Assembly (NCBI GenBank): GCA_035544835.1
Contig: DASZZV010000471.1
Coordinates: forward strand, 1-15,845
Reading direction: 5' to 3'
Length of the DNA: 15,845 nucleotides
DNA from: DASZZV01 sp035544835
Lineage (GTDB): Bacteria > Acidobacteriota > Thermoanaerobaculia > Gp7-AA8
Below the pieces are notes generated by a model. It was not told the origin of the DNA. It did not search any database and saw nothing but the letters and a program-made list of their open reading frames with translations. Both the position numbers and the translations under genes were made by a program. Below, piece after piece: positions 1 through 5,741 of this stretch (the first letter of the stretch is position 1; each line of letters starts with the position of its first letter).

Positions 1-426
1 CTGGAAGTGGCGGTCCCAATACGGCAGCGAGGGATCGATCTGATCGCCTACTCCGAGACCACCGAGCGCGGGGTTCCCTTCGTTCCCTGCCCCATTCAGC
101 TCCGCGCCTCGGCCGGACGCACCTTCTCCGTCGATCAGGCCTTCGCCTCCGTACCCAATCTGATCTTCGCGTTCATCTGGGGCATTGGCACGGACAAGAC
201 GACCAGTTACGGCTTGACCTATCGCGAGGCCGAACTGGTAGCTGAATCGATGGGCTACACCCTCACCCAGTCCTGGCAGAAGGACCTCTACTCGCTGCAG
301 CAACCGAATCGTAGTCTTCTGGAGTCCCTCGAGAAACACCTCATGACGCCCGCGCTGTGGCGCCAGAAAGTGATCGACCTGCAGTCGACGTTCAGGGAGC
401 GACTCAGCGAGGCTGCTGCTCTGTGA
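1..426 (+). CDS. PD-(D/E)XK nuclease-like hypothetical protein, 5' truncated
   Basis: The open frame runs in from the left edge (reading LEVAVPIRQRGIDLIAYSE) and stops with TGA at 424-426, so only the C-terminal ~141 residues are visible. The GTG at position 7 is probably internal. The motifs RGIDLIAY and, after a loop, PIQLRAS are placed like the D...(E/Q)xK active-site strands of PD-(D/E)XK-fold proteins. They are followed by a hydrophobic strand (NLIFAFIWGI) and a helical C-terminus with MTPALWRQKV. The second motif carries Q-x-R rather than the usual E/Q-x-K, so catalytic competence is uncertain. I recognise the general family pattern of small chromosomal proteins with this fold but know no established function. 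It converges with the STAS gene at 690 across a repeat-filled gap. Confidence 0.55.
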   Translation: MEVAVPIRQRGIDLIAYSETTERGVPFVPCPIQLRASAGRTFSVDQAFASVPNLIFAFIWGIGTDKTTSYGLTYREAELVAESMGYTLTQSWQKDLYSLQQPNRSLLESLEKHLMTPALWRQKVIDLQSTFRERLSEAAAL

Positions 427-460
427 GTGCCATTTTTCGTTAGGGTCCCGCGCGCGCCAG

Positions 461-668
461 ATCGGAGTGGCGGCATCTCTGCCGCCTGGCTCGGCGCCGT
501 CCCGCGGCGCCGTCCTCGCTCAAGCGATCTGCAATTGGGGAACGAACTATTCGACGCACTCCTTGGCGTGCGTTGCGGTCATTCAAGGTCGGCGACAATC
601 GTCAGCTTCATGAGGGCGGCGGCACGGAACGCCGCCGAGCCAGGCGACAGGATGTCGCCACTCCGATT
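461..668. repeat. REP-like palindromic element pair, locus 1 (copies A and B)
   Basis: Two ~53-nt copies of one element lie in inverted orientation: copy A at 461-514 (+) and copy B at 615-668 (-), separated by ~100 nt. Each begins TCGGAGTGGCG and holds two adjacent hairpins. In copy A, stem 1 pairs 469-475 with 480-486 (GGCGGCA/TGCCGCC, loop TCTC) and stem 2 pairs 493-499 with 505-511 (GGCGCCG/CGGCGCC). In copy B, stem 1 is GGCGACA/TGTCGCC, paired by compensatory change. The same family recurs at 13806-13946. The pair sits between convergent genes, like bacterial REP/BIME elements, and might also aid bidirectional termination. No long T-tract is present. Confidence 0.85.
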
Positions 669-689
669 AACTGGTTACGAGCGCGCGGC

Positions 690-1049
690 TCAGGCAAAGC
701 TGGCGAGCGCGTCCGGCTCCGTCTCGTAGATATCAAATAGCGGCAGGACACGGGTCAGTTGGAGGGTTTTGCGGACGCGGTCCTGCGGCTGAAGCAGCTT
801 GAGCGCAGCGCCGAATTTCTTCGAGACCTTCATGCTCTGCACCAGCTCGCCGAGACCGTTGCTGTCGATAGACTCGACGTTGGAGAGATTTAGGAGAATC
901 TTCCGGTAGTTTTCGGCCAGCAGTTCGTTGATGATTTCTGAGAGAAGCTCATCGCCATCACCGGCGACAAGGCGGCCGGTAAAGTCGACGATCACTACAT
1001 CGTCTGATTTGCGAACATCCACTTTCATAGGTGCGGATGATACAGGCAC
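690..1049 (-). CDS. STAS-domain anti-sigma factor antagonist
   Basis: This 119-residue single-domain STAS protein is the length of SpoIIAA/RsbV-type antagonists. These bind and sequester a serine-kinase anti-sigma factor and are switched off by phosphorylation. The N-terminal strand KVDVRKSDDVVIVDFTGRL is followed by KILLNLSNVESIDSNGLGELV. In the D-S-N-G-L-G loop, Ser63 aligns with the phospho-acceptor Ser58 of SpoIIAA. The start is GTG with GGGAAG upstream on the minus strand; an internal ATG at residue 8 has no clear Shine-Dalgarno. It diverges from the DUF4236-like gene. No partner kinase or sigma factor lies in the window, so the partners are unknown. A second STAS gene lies at 10339-10695. 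Confidence 0.85.
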   Translation of the reverse strand: MPVSSAPMKVDVRKSDDVVIVDFTGRLVAGDGDELLSEIINELLAENYRKILLNLSNVESIDSNGLGELVQSMKVSKKFGAALKLLQPQDRVRKTLQLTRVLPLFDIYETEPDALASFA

Positions 1050-1155
1050 TCGCTTCCCTGGTCACTGAATTCTCCCCCTGGCCTGGGTCAGCCTGCCTCG
1101 GTGTGCAAAAGCAGGCCGACATATTGCTTAGAGAAGTCATCCCGACGGAGGAATT

Positions 1156-2442
1156 GTGGCGTTTTACATCAGACGAATACTCGAGACAGGTCCTATCCGG
1201 TTCAGTGTGGCGCATCGCGCCGCACGCTCCTCTCCCGACCCTTCGGCCGAACTGAGCACCGGGCCGCGGGGGGAGTATCGACGACTCGGCGAGAGCATCC
1301 TCTACTTCTCAGAGTCGCGCGATCAAACCGACCCTCAGTTCAGTCGCGCTCTCTCCGGGAACCGATCACTGTGGGAGATGATCCGCCCTGGCGGCGGGCG
1401 CGGAGGCTACTGGCCCGTGGTCGTCATGGTTTTCGGCGCGCTCTTCATCCTTCTCGGTGCTGCCAGTATCGCAGCGCATAAGGGAGCCCCCGGGGTCATC
1501 GAGGTGATCATCGGGCTGGCGCTCGTGGCCACTCCTGTCATGACCATGGCCAGGAAGCGGCAGCAGCTGCGGGCCGAAGAAGAGAAGATTCGCAAGGAAC
1601 GGGAGGACGAGGAGAAGCGCGTTCAGGCCATCGTCGGTACGTACGCCGAGAAGCTGCAGCAATACCGCGAGCGTCTCGACGACGAGTCCCTGGAAGTCCT
1701 TCGCCGCGAACGCCCTACACATCAGATCCCGTATGAGATCGTCCGTCCCATGGCCATGCACGCCCTCACCGTTGCCGGTTTCGACGCCATCTCTCGGTTT
1801 CGAGAGATCGGCCTGGATGGCGTGGATCAAAAAATCGTCACCGCCGCCCGCGGAATCGGTCTGAACGATGAGGATGAGCGCATCGTGCGCAGACAGCTCT
1901 ATCAGAAACTTCTGTGGCACCAGATCGCCGATGACCGAGTGCACCAGACCAGAGACATACTCGAGCAGTTTCGATCCAATCTTCACGTCGACACCACGGA
2001 GATGGAGTGGGATATGGCAGCACTAGAACAGTTTGAAAAGCTGGCCGGTGTGAACTCGCGGACCCTGCCGCAGATCGAAGACGGAACCGTCAAGCTCCGT
2101 TTTCACGAGGTGTTGCATCACAAGGCATCCGGCGACCAGGTGCGTCCCGAAGCGCAGAGAGTCGTCACAGGGACGGAACCGAATTCCTGGAGCCGCCTTC
2201 ACCCCGTCTCCCTTCTCGTGACATCGAAACGGTTGATGTTTGGAGGACGCAGGAAAGATGACATCCCCTTTTCGAAGAGCTTCGATCTCGAGGTCGACGC
2301 CGATCAGGGCGTCGTCTCGGTGAAGACCCCTGACGCAAAGAAGAGCGTCCATATGCTTCTTCCCGACGCGATCTACACAGCCTCGATGATCGACCTGGCT
2401 GCGACTCCCGGAAGACCCGGTCAGATGCGAATGGACCGATGA
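1156..2442 (+). CDS. DUF4236-type N-terminus / two-TM / coiled-coil / PH-like membrane protein
   Basis: This is a 428-residue protein of unknown function. Residues 1-52 (MAFYIRRILETGPIRFSV ... GPRGEYRR ... ILYF) match the DUF4236 pattern of an aromatic/basic start, xGPxRF and GPRG turns. Two hydrophobic segments follow at about 86-107 and 113-131, then a charged heptad-rich helix at about 133-185 and a helical middle. Residues 345-412 (LLVTSKRLMFGG ... IPFSKSFDLEV) look like the bacterial PH-like pattern in which TxKRLxF begins a strand meander. The start is GTG with GGAGGA 3 nt upstream. The likely topology is a membrane hairpin with both ends in the cytoplasm. The DUF4236 and PH-like assignments come from pattern recognition, not a search. 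Confidence 0.7.
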   Translation: MAFYIRRILETGPIRFSVAHRAARSSPDPSAELSTGPRGEYRRLGESILYFSESRDQTDPQFSRALSGNRSLWEMIRPGGGRGGYWPVVVMVFGALFILLGAASIAAHKGAPGVIEVIIGLALVATPVMTMARKRQQLRAEEEKIRKEREDEEKRVQAIVGTYAEKLQQYRERLDDESLEVLRRERPTHQIPYEIVRPMAMHALTVAGFDAISRFREIGLDGVDQKIVTAARGIGLNDEDERIVRRQLYQKLLWHQIADDRVHQTRDILEQFRSNLHVDTTEMEWDMAALEQFEKLAGVNSRTLPQIEDGTVKLRFHEVLHHKASGDQVRPEAQRVVTGTEPNSWSRLHPVSLLVTSKRLMFGGRRKDDIPFSKSFDLEVDADQGVVSVKTPDAKKSVHMLLPDAIYTASMIDLAATPGRPGQMRMDR

Positions 2443-2570
2443 GAAATTGAAAATTGAAAAGGGATTTCTTACGGCTTTGTCTTTCTGATTGTCTACCCGA
2501 CTCGAGAGCGTGACGTCGGTACTGTCAGCTTTCATCCTCTCTGCTAAGCTCAATGTGCAGGTAAACGACC

Positions 2571-2840
2571 ATGGTCGATCCAGACTTCGAATACTTCACC
2601 GGCGAGTACTCCTCGGCGGTCGAGGCCTTCAAGAACCTGAAGGGTAAGGCAGGCGCGATTCTGCTCATGGGCGGCGCTGACGAGCTCGGGGGTTTTCTCG
2701 AGCAGTTCATCACCATGGCCACGGAACGTGCCCGAGAGGCGTCAGAAAAACAGCTGGATCACTTTGAAGAGTGGTTTCAGGAACTGGCGACGCAAGCGAG
2801 GGAACTGCGTCGCTCTGTCTCGGTTTCCGGGGGCGTCTGA
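2571..2840 (+). CDS. Small hypothetical protein (89 aa)
   Basis: I do not recognise this family. It starts with an acidic/aromatic segment (MVDPDFEYFTGEYSSAVEAF), then a small hydrophobic Gly-rich stretch (AGAILLMGGADELGG, residues 27-41). A long amphipathic, charged helix follows (about 43-80) with no signal peptide or clear TM segment. The ATG at 2571 has only a weak AGGT upstream. It lies 128 nt after the DUF4236-like gene and 46 nt before the DUF2277 gene on the same strand, so cotranscription is possible. Codon use and amino-acid composition look like a real gene, but no function can be assigned. Confidence 0.6.
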   Translation: MVDPDFEYFTGEYSSAVEAFKNLKGKAGAILLMGGADELGGFLEQFITMATERAREASEKQLDHFEEWFQELATQARELRRSVSVSGGV

Positions 2841-2875
2841 GCTCGTCTCGGCCGAGCCCGCGACCGGTCACAAAC

Positions 2876-2886
2876 GGAGGTGATCC
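2876..2886 (+). promoter_or_regulatory. Very strong Shine-Dalgarno deciding a TTG start
   Basis: GGAGGTGATCC abuts the TTG start at 2887. All 11 nt are complementary to the conserved 3' tail of bacterial 16S rRNA (GGAUCACCUCC), far more than the usual 4-6 nt. This fixes the start of the DUF2277 protein despite its TTG codon. Confidence 0.85.
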
Positions 2887-3159
2887 TTGTGTAGAAATAT
2901 AAAGACTCTCTTCAATTTCGATCCTCCGGCAACTGAAGACGAGGTGCGTGACGCCTCGCTCCAGTTCGTGCGCAAGCTTTGCGGGTTCACGAACCCATCA
3001 CGAGCGAACGAAGAAGCCTTCGAGCTGGCCGTGGAGCAGATGACCGGAATCGCGCAAAAACTGCTGGCGTCGCTGGTCACGAGCGCCGAGCCGAAGGATC
3101 GCGAGGTCGAGGCCGAACGGGCGCGAGCCAGATCGGCGGTGAGGTTCGGGAGCGGGTAA
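2887..3159 (+). CDS. DUF2277 family protein
   Basis: This 90-residue protein has the complete DUF2277 signature: it opens MCRNIKTLFNFDPPATEDEV, continues with ASLQFVRKLCGFTNPSRANEEAF, and ends with LVTSAEPKDREVEAERARAR. Length and order match the family, whose function is not established. The start is TTG, unlike the usual ATG, but it is supported by the family N-terminus MCRNI and an 11-nt Shine-Dalgarno directly upstream. Conserved Cys2 and the Cys in KLCGF are both present. It follows the 89-aa unknown gene on the same strand. A small hairpin at 3210-3231 may end the unit. Confidence 0.9.
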   Translation: MCRNIKTLFNFDPPATEDEVRDASLQFVRKLCGFTNPSRANEEAFELAVEQMTGIAQKLLASLVTSAEPKDREVEAERARARSAVRFGSG

Positions 3160-3209
3160 AGCAGGAGTCAGGCGCTTCGAAATGGCGGAGAGATGCGACT
3201 CGCAAGAAT

Positions 3210-3231
3210 GACCCCACGGGCGGCTGGGGTC
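3210..3231 (+). other. Perfect 7-bp inverted repeat after the DUF2277 gene
   Basis: GACCCCA and TGGGGTC flank an 8-nt loop, 50 nt downstream of the DUF2277 stop and upstream of the toxin-antitoxin promoter. No U-tract follows, so it is at best a weak or factor-dependent terminator. Chance is possible. Confidence 0.3.
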
Positions 3232-3245
3232 GGACGTTCGTCGCC

Positions 3246-3275
3246 TTGGGTCGATCGCGAGAAAGAGCCTACAAT
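3246..3275 (+). promoter_or_regulatory. Predicted sigma-70 promoter of the toxin-antitoxin pair
   Basis: TTGGGT (3246-3251) and TACAAT (3270-3275) are separated by 18 nt. Transcription would begin near 3282, about 35 nt before the antitoxin ATG. The position fits an autoregulated antitoxin/toxin operon, but no obvious dyad operator overlaps it. Confidence 0.45.
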
Positions 3276-3316
3276 CTCGGCGTGAAGCATCAGCTCAGCG
3301 CGGGGGAACTTTTCGT

Positions 3317-3550
3317 ATGACTGAGGCGGCAAATAGACTTCTGAACGAGGCACTCCAGCTATCGGAGGCAGATCGCGCTCACCTGGCGGCCAAATTACTC
3401 GCGAGCCTGGACTCTGCCGAGGCTGATTTTCAGAAGGCGTGGGCGCGTGAGATTGAACGTCGAGCCGATGAGGCGCGATCGAGCGAAGTCGGCGAGGAAG
3501 ACTGGCGGGCCGTGATGGAGCGTGTCGAACAGGAGGTACTCCGCCGTTGA
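3317..3550 (+). CDS. Addiction-module antitoxin (PF09720-like)
   Basis: This 77-residue, mostly helical, charged protein has the pattern of the 'unstable antitoxin' addiction-module family. An N-terminal LLNEALQLSEADRAHLAAKLLASL helix pair is followed by FQKAWAREIERRADEARSSEV and a Trp-containing C-terminus (EEDWRAVMERVEQEVLRR). Such proteins bind and neutralise RelE/ParE-fold toxins, and the C-terminal part is expected to wrap the toxin. GGGGAA precedes the ATG. Its last four bases (TTGA) contain the start of the next gene, so toxin synthesis is probably coupled to antitoxin translation. Confidence 0.85.
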   Translation: MTEAANRLLNEALQLSEADRAHLAAKLLASLDSAEADFQKAWAREIERRADEARSSEVGEEDWRAVMERVEQEVLRR

Positions 3551-3846
3551 AGCCAGTTCGGCTGCGCGAGGCCGCCAAAGGAGACCTTCGCGAAGCGCTT
3601 CGCTGGTATGGAGAAAGGGATCCGGACCTCGCCAACCGCTTGTTCGCGGAACTGCGGGTGACATTTGAGTTTCTCGAACAATTTCCAAAAGCAGGAAGAC
3701 GCGTTCCGGAAGTGACCGACAGGGACGTGCGGCGCCTTCCAGTGCACACCTTCCCGTATCACGTCGTGTATCTTGAGCTCCGAAGTCGCATCTCAGTTCT
3801 CGCGATTGCACACGACAAGCGAGCTCCGGAATACTGGCGCGGCTAA
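3547..3846 (+). CDS. RelE/ParE family toxin
   Basis: This 99-residue protein of the RelE/ParE fold matches in length and motif order. It has an N-terminal basic strand/helix (KPVRLREAAKGDLREALRWYGER), a mid helix ending LFAELRVTFEFLEQFPKAGRRV, and the C-terminal strand motif RRLPVHTFPYHVVYLE...ISVLAIAHDKRAPEYW. Family members either poison DNA gyrase (ParE) or cleave mRNA on ribosomes (RelE); the sequence alone does not settle which. The R-x-PGYW-like ending and HTFPYHVVY strand are nearer the ParE-like group. The start TTG overlaps the antitoxin stop by 4 nt (TTGA). The pair looks intact, with no frameshift. Confidence 0.88.
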   Translation: MKPVRLREAAKGDLREALRWYGERDPDLANRLFAELRVTFEFLEQFPKAGRRVPEVTDRDVRRLPVHTFPYHVVYLELRSRISVLAIAHDKRAPEYWRG

Positions 3847-4038
3847 CTCGTCGCGGAAGCGGACTTTGCGTGCGGTTCTGGTAGCCGTCGTTGGTCTTTC
3901 CTAAATGCCGCGCATCGCTCTCCGAGCTCCGCTCGTGGAAAGCTCGTCTGGGAGTTCAAACGAGCTCAGTTTGTGGAATTGGGTTGGTAGGACAGACTTC
4001 ATCGGTTCGTGACGAATGTAGCGAGTCCGAGCGAGCAA
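3847..4038. other. Convergent intergenic gap with a small dyad
   Basis: This 192-nt gap separates the toxin stop from the stop of the minus-strand lipoprotein gene. It has an inverted repeat, AGCTCGT (3941-3947) with ACGAGCT (3960-3966) around a 12-nt loop, which could act as a weak terminator. The rest (about 3970-4030, around GGACAGACTTC) resembles noncoding repeat-like sequence, but I see no second copy here. Confidence 0.3.
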
Positions 4039-4458
4039 CTACCGCCGAACCTCAAAGCTGGCAACAACATCACCATTAACATGAATTACCTTCGGGGCGC
4101 TGGGCGGAGCCTGGAATACGTTCCGACCGTCAACCGAAATAGATGCCGCGACGCTGACCGTGCTGTCCGGCGTGCTCTCACAACCTTTGACGTAGAGGAC
4201 GGCAAGGTAGCTTCCTGGCGGGACAGATAATGCTGATCCATGTACGCCCTCTGTTGAGCAGGTCGTAGAGAAGGTCTCCACGACCGTGCCAAAGTGAGTG
4301 TTTCGAACAAGCTCCAGCGTAAGCGAGTAGGGGTCCGGGGACTCAACAACCTTGACATCCATCACGACGATCGGGTCAGGACTGGTTGGTGTTTGCTCGC
4401 GTGAACAACCAAAGGGAAGTAGGGCCAGAGCGCAAGCGAAGGCGAAGAAAATTTTCAT
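4039..4458 (-). CDS. Small predicted lipoprotein, unknown function
   Basis: The encoded 139-residue protein begins MKIFFAFACALALLPFGC, a short basic/hydrophobic signal peptide followed by Cys18. A polar Thr/Pro/Ser linker (SREQTPTSPDP) comes next, typical of a lipidated N-terminus, although the -3 residue is Pro rather than Leu. The mature part is beta-rich (SYLAVLYVKGC, STVSVAASISV) with Cys67 and Cys93 as a possible disulfide. The ATG at 4458 is chosen because GAAGGG precedes it; the frame stays open upstream into nagZ, but that part reads as an antisense-like Arg/Ser-rich shadow. A terminator-like hairpin separates it from nagZ. Confidence 0.7.
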   Translation of the reverse strand: MKIFFAFACALALLPFGCSREQTPTSPDPIVVMDVKVVESPDPYSLTLELVRNTHFGTVVETFSTTCSTEGVHGSALSVPPGSYLAVLYVKGCESTPDSTVSVAASISVDGRNVFQAPPSAPKVIHVNGDVVASFEVRR

Positions 4459-4490
4459 ATCCCTTCTACGTGTCAGTGGCGAGCATCGTC

Positions 4491-4512
4491 TAAAACTGGC
4501 GGGAGGCGCCAG
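4491..4512 (-). terminator. Probable intrinsic terminator of the mutS-nagZ operon
   Basis: On the minus strand CTGGCG, a 5-nt loop and CGCCAG are followed at once by TTTTA. It sits 77 nt after the nagZ stop and before the lipoprotein gene. The stem is only 6 bp and the T-tract short, so strength is uncertain. Confidence 0.45.
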
Positions 4513-4588
4513 GATAGATCTCCCAATCGCGGATCTTCTCGCGATCTTCGCTTTCGTAGAATCAAGCGGAATTAAAACAACGGCGGCG

Positions 4589-5737
4589 CTACGTCCACTC
4601 CTCACGCCCCGTCTTCCCAGTCCCCGGCGTTCGTGAGTATTGGCGCCGGTCGACCGCCGGGACCAGTGGCGGCTGATCCTTGAATCGTGCGTCCTGCAAT
4701 CGCTCGTAGAGCTTCTCGGCGTCCGCGGCAATCCTGGCGAGCTCCACTGGCGCCGCTGCCTTGACGAGCCGCTCCGCGTGCCGGCGAAATCGGACCGCAC
4801 GCGCCTCCGCTTCCCTCACCCGACCGGAGAACCTGTCATCTACGGCGGCTTTCTTTTCCAGAAACTCGGTCAACGCCGGGATGCGCTCGATGTGGCTGCA
4901 GAAGAGAACGACGTCATTCCCTGCCAGTAGTGCGCGTTCCGCAGTCTCTTCGAAACTCCCCAGGTCGGCGACTGCGTGCATCTCCATGTCGTCGGAGATC
5001 GCCACTCCCGAGAAGCCGACGACGTCCCGGAGCAGTTCCGTGGCGATCTTGTAACTGAGCGATGCCGGCAGGTTCGGTCCGTCGATCTGGGGGTAACTGG
5101 CATGCCCGATCATGATCGCCTCCGCTTCCTCGCCGAGTCTCACATAAGGCATCAACTCCTCGGTTACGATCTGTTCGACCGGGATATCGATCACCGAGGC
5201 GCCGTAGTGCGGATCCCCTGTGCCGTATCCCATCCCCGGAAAGTGTTTCAGGCAGACTGCCGAGCCGGCATGTTGATGGGCGCGAATGAAACGGCCTCCG
5301 AGATTGGAGACCAACTCGGCCGTATCTCCAAAGCAGCGACGCTCCAGCCCCGGTGTCTCCGGCAAGTGACCGATATCCACGACCGGAGCCAGGTTCACTT
5401 CAATTTCGAAGTGACGGAGGAGCCGTCCGATGACTCCCCCGAACTCTTCGACCAGTTCCTCGCTGCGTTCTCCTTCACGAAAAGCCTCGGCGCTGGGGAG
5501 GCCTGGAAGAATGTGACGTAGCCGGTCGACCCGTCCCCCCTCCTCGTCAATCATCAGAAGAGGAGGGGTCGACGACGATGACCGAATCTCTCCGATCAAA
5601 TCCTGAAGCTGTGCCGCCGTGTCGATGTTGCGACCGAAAAGAACAACCGCATAGGGCGTGAGGTCACGAAGGATAGATCTCTCCAGGTCCGTCAATTCAG
5701 TACTGGTAATGCCGACGCCGAGAATGCCACGACCCAT
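4589..5737 (-). CDS. nagZ: Beta-N-acetylhexosaminidase, glycoside hydrolase family 3
   Basis: This is a GH3 enzyme of the NagZ type, which removes N-acetylglucosamine from muropeptide fragments during cell-wall recycling. No signal peptide is visible, so it should be cytoplasmic. Family landmarks appear in order: IDEEGGRVDRL (63-73), NLAPVVDI (115-122), the catalytic loop KHFPG...GDPHYG (164-179, with Asp175 and His177 as the acid/base dyad) and SDDMEM (248-253, with Asp249 the expected nucleophile). At 382 residues it is slightly longer than E. coli NagZ, through a C-terminal tail. The ATG lies 4 nt after the mutS stop, and GGAGAG within the mutS end serves as its ribosome site, so the two are cotranscribed. 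Confidence 0.92.
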   Translation of the reverse strand: MGRGILGVGITSTELTDLERSILRDLTPYAVVLFGRNIDTAAQLQDLIGEIRSSSSTPPLLMIDEEGGRVDRLRHILPGLPSAEAFREGERSEELVEEFGGVIGRLLRHFEIEVNLAPVVDIGHLPETPGLERRCFGDTAELVSNLGGRFIRAHQHAGSAVCLKHFPGMGYGTGDPHYGASVIDIPVEQIVTEELMPYVRLGEEAEAIMIGHASYPQIDGPNLPASLSYKIATELLRDVVGFSGVAISDDMEMHAVADLGSFEETAERALLAGNDVVLFCSHIERIPALTEFLEKKAAVDDRFSGRVREAEARAVRFRRHAERLVKAAAPVELARIAADAEKLYERLQDARFKDQPPLVPAVDRRQYSRTPGTGKTGREEWT

Positions 5738-5741
5738 CCTT

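Noticed and set aside
427..729. Plus-strand open frame over the first repeat pair, sharing a peptide (SGGI-AAWLGAVPRRR) with one at 13864-14124
   Set aside because: The shared peptide comes from the REP-like DNA itself; the frames are in noncoding repeats or antisense to other genes.
2443..2570. A-rich direct repeat (GAAATTGAAAATTGAAAA) after the DUF4236-like gene
   Set aside because: Short and imperfect, with no stem for a terminator and no convincing promoter hexamers in the gap.
4459..4800. N-terminal extension of the lipoprotein frame
   Set aside because: It overlaps nagZ, is Arg/Ser-rich, and a proper ribosome site plus signal peptide support the start at 4458.
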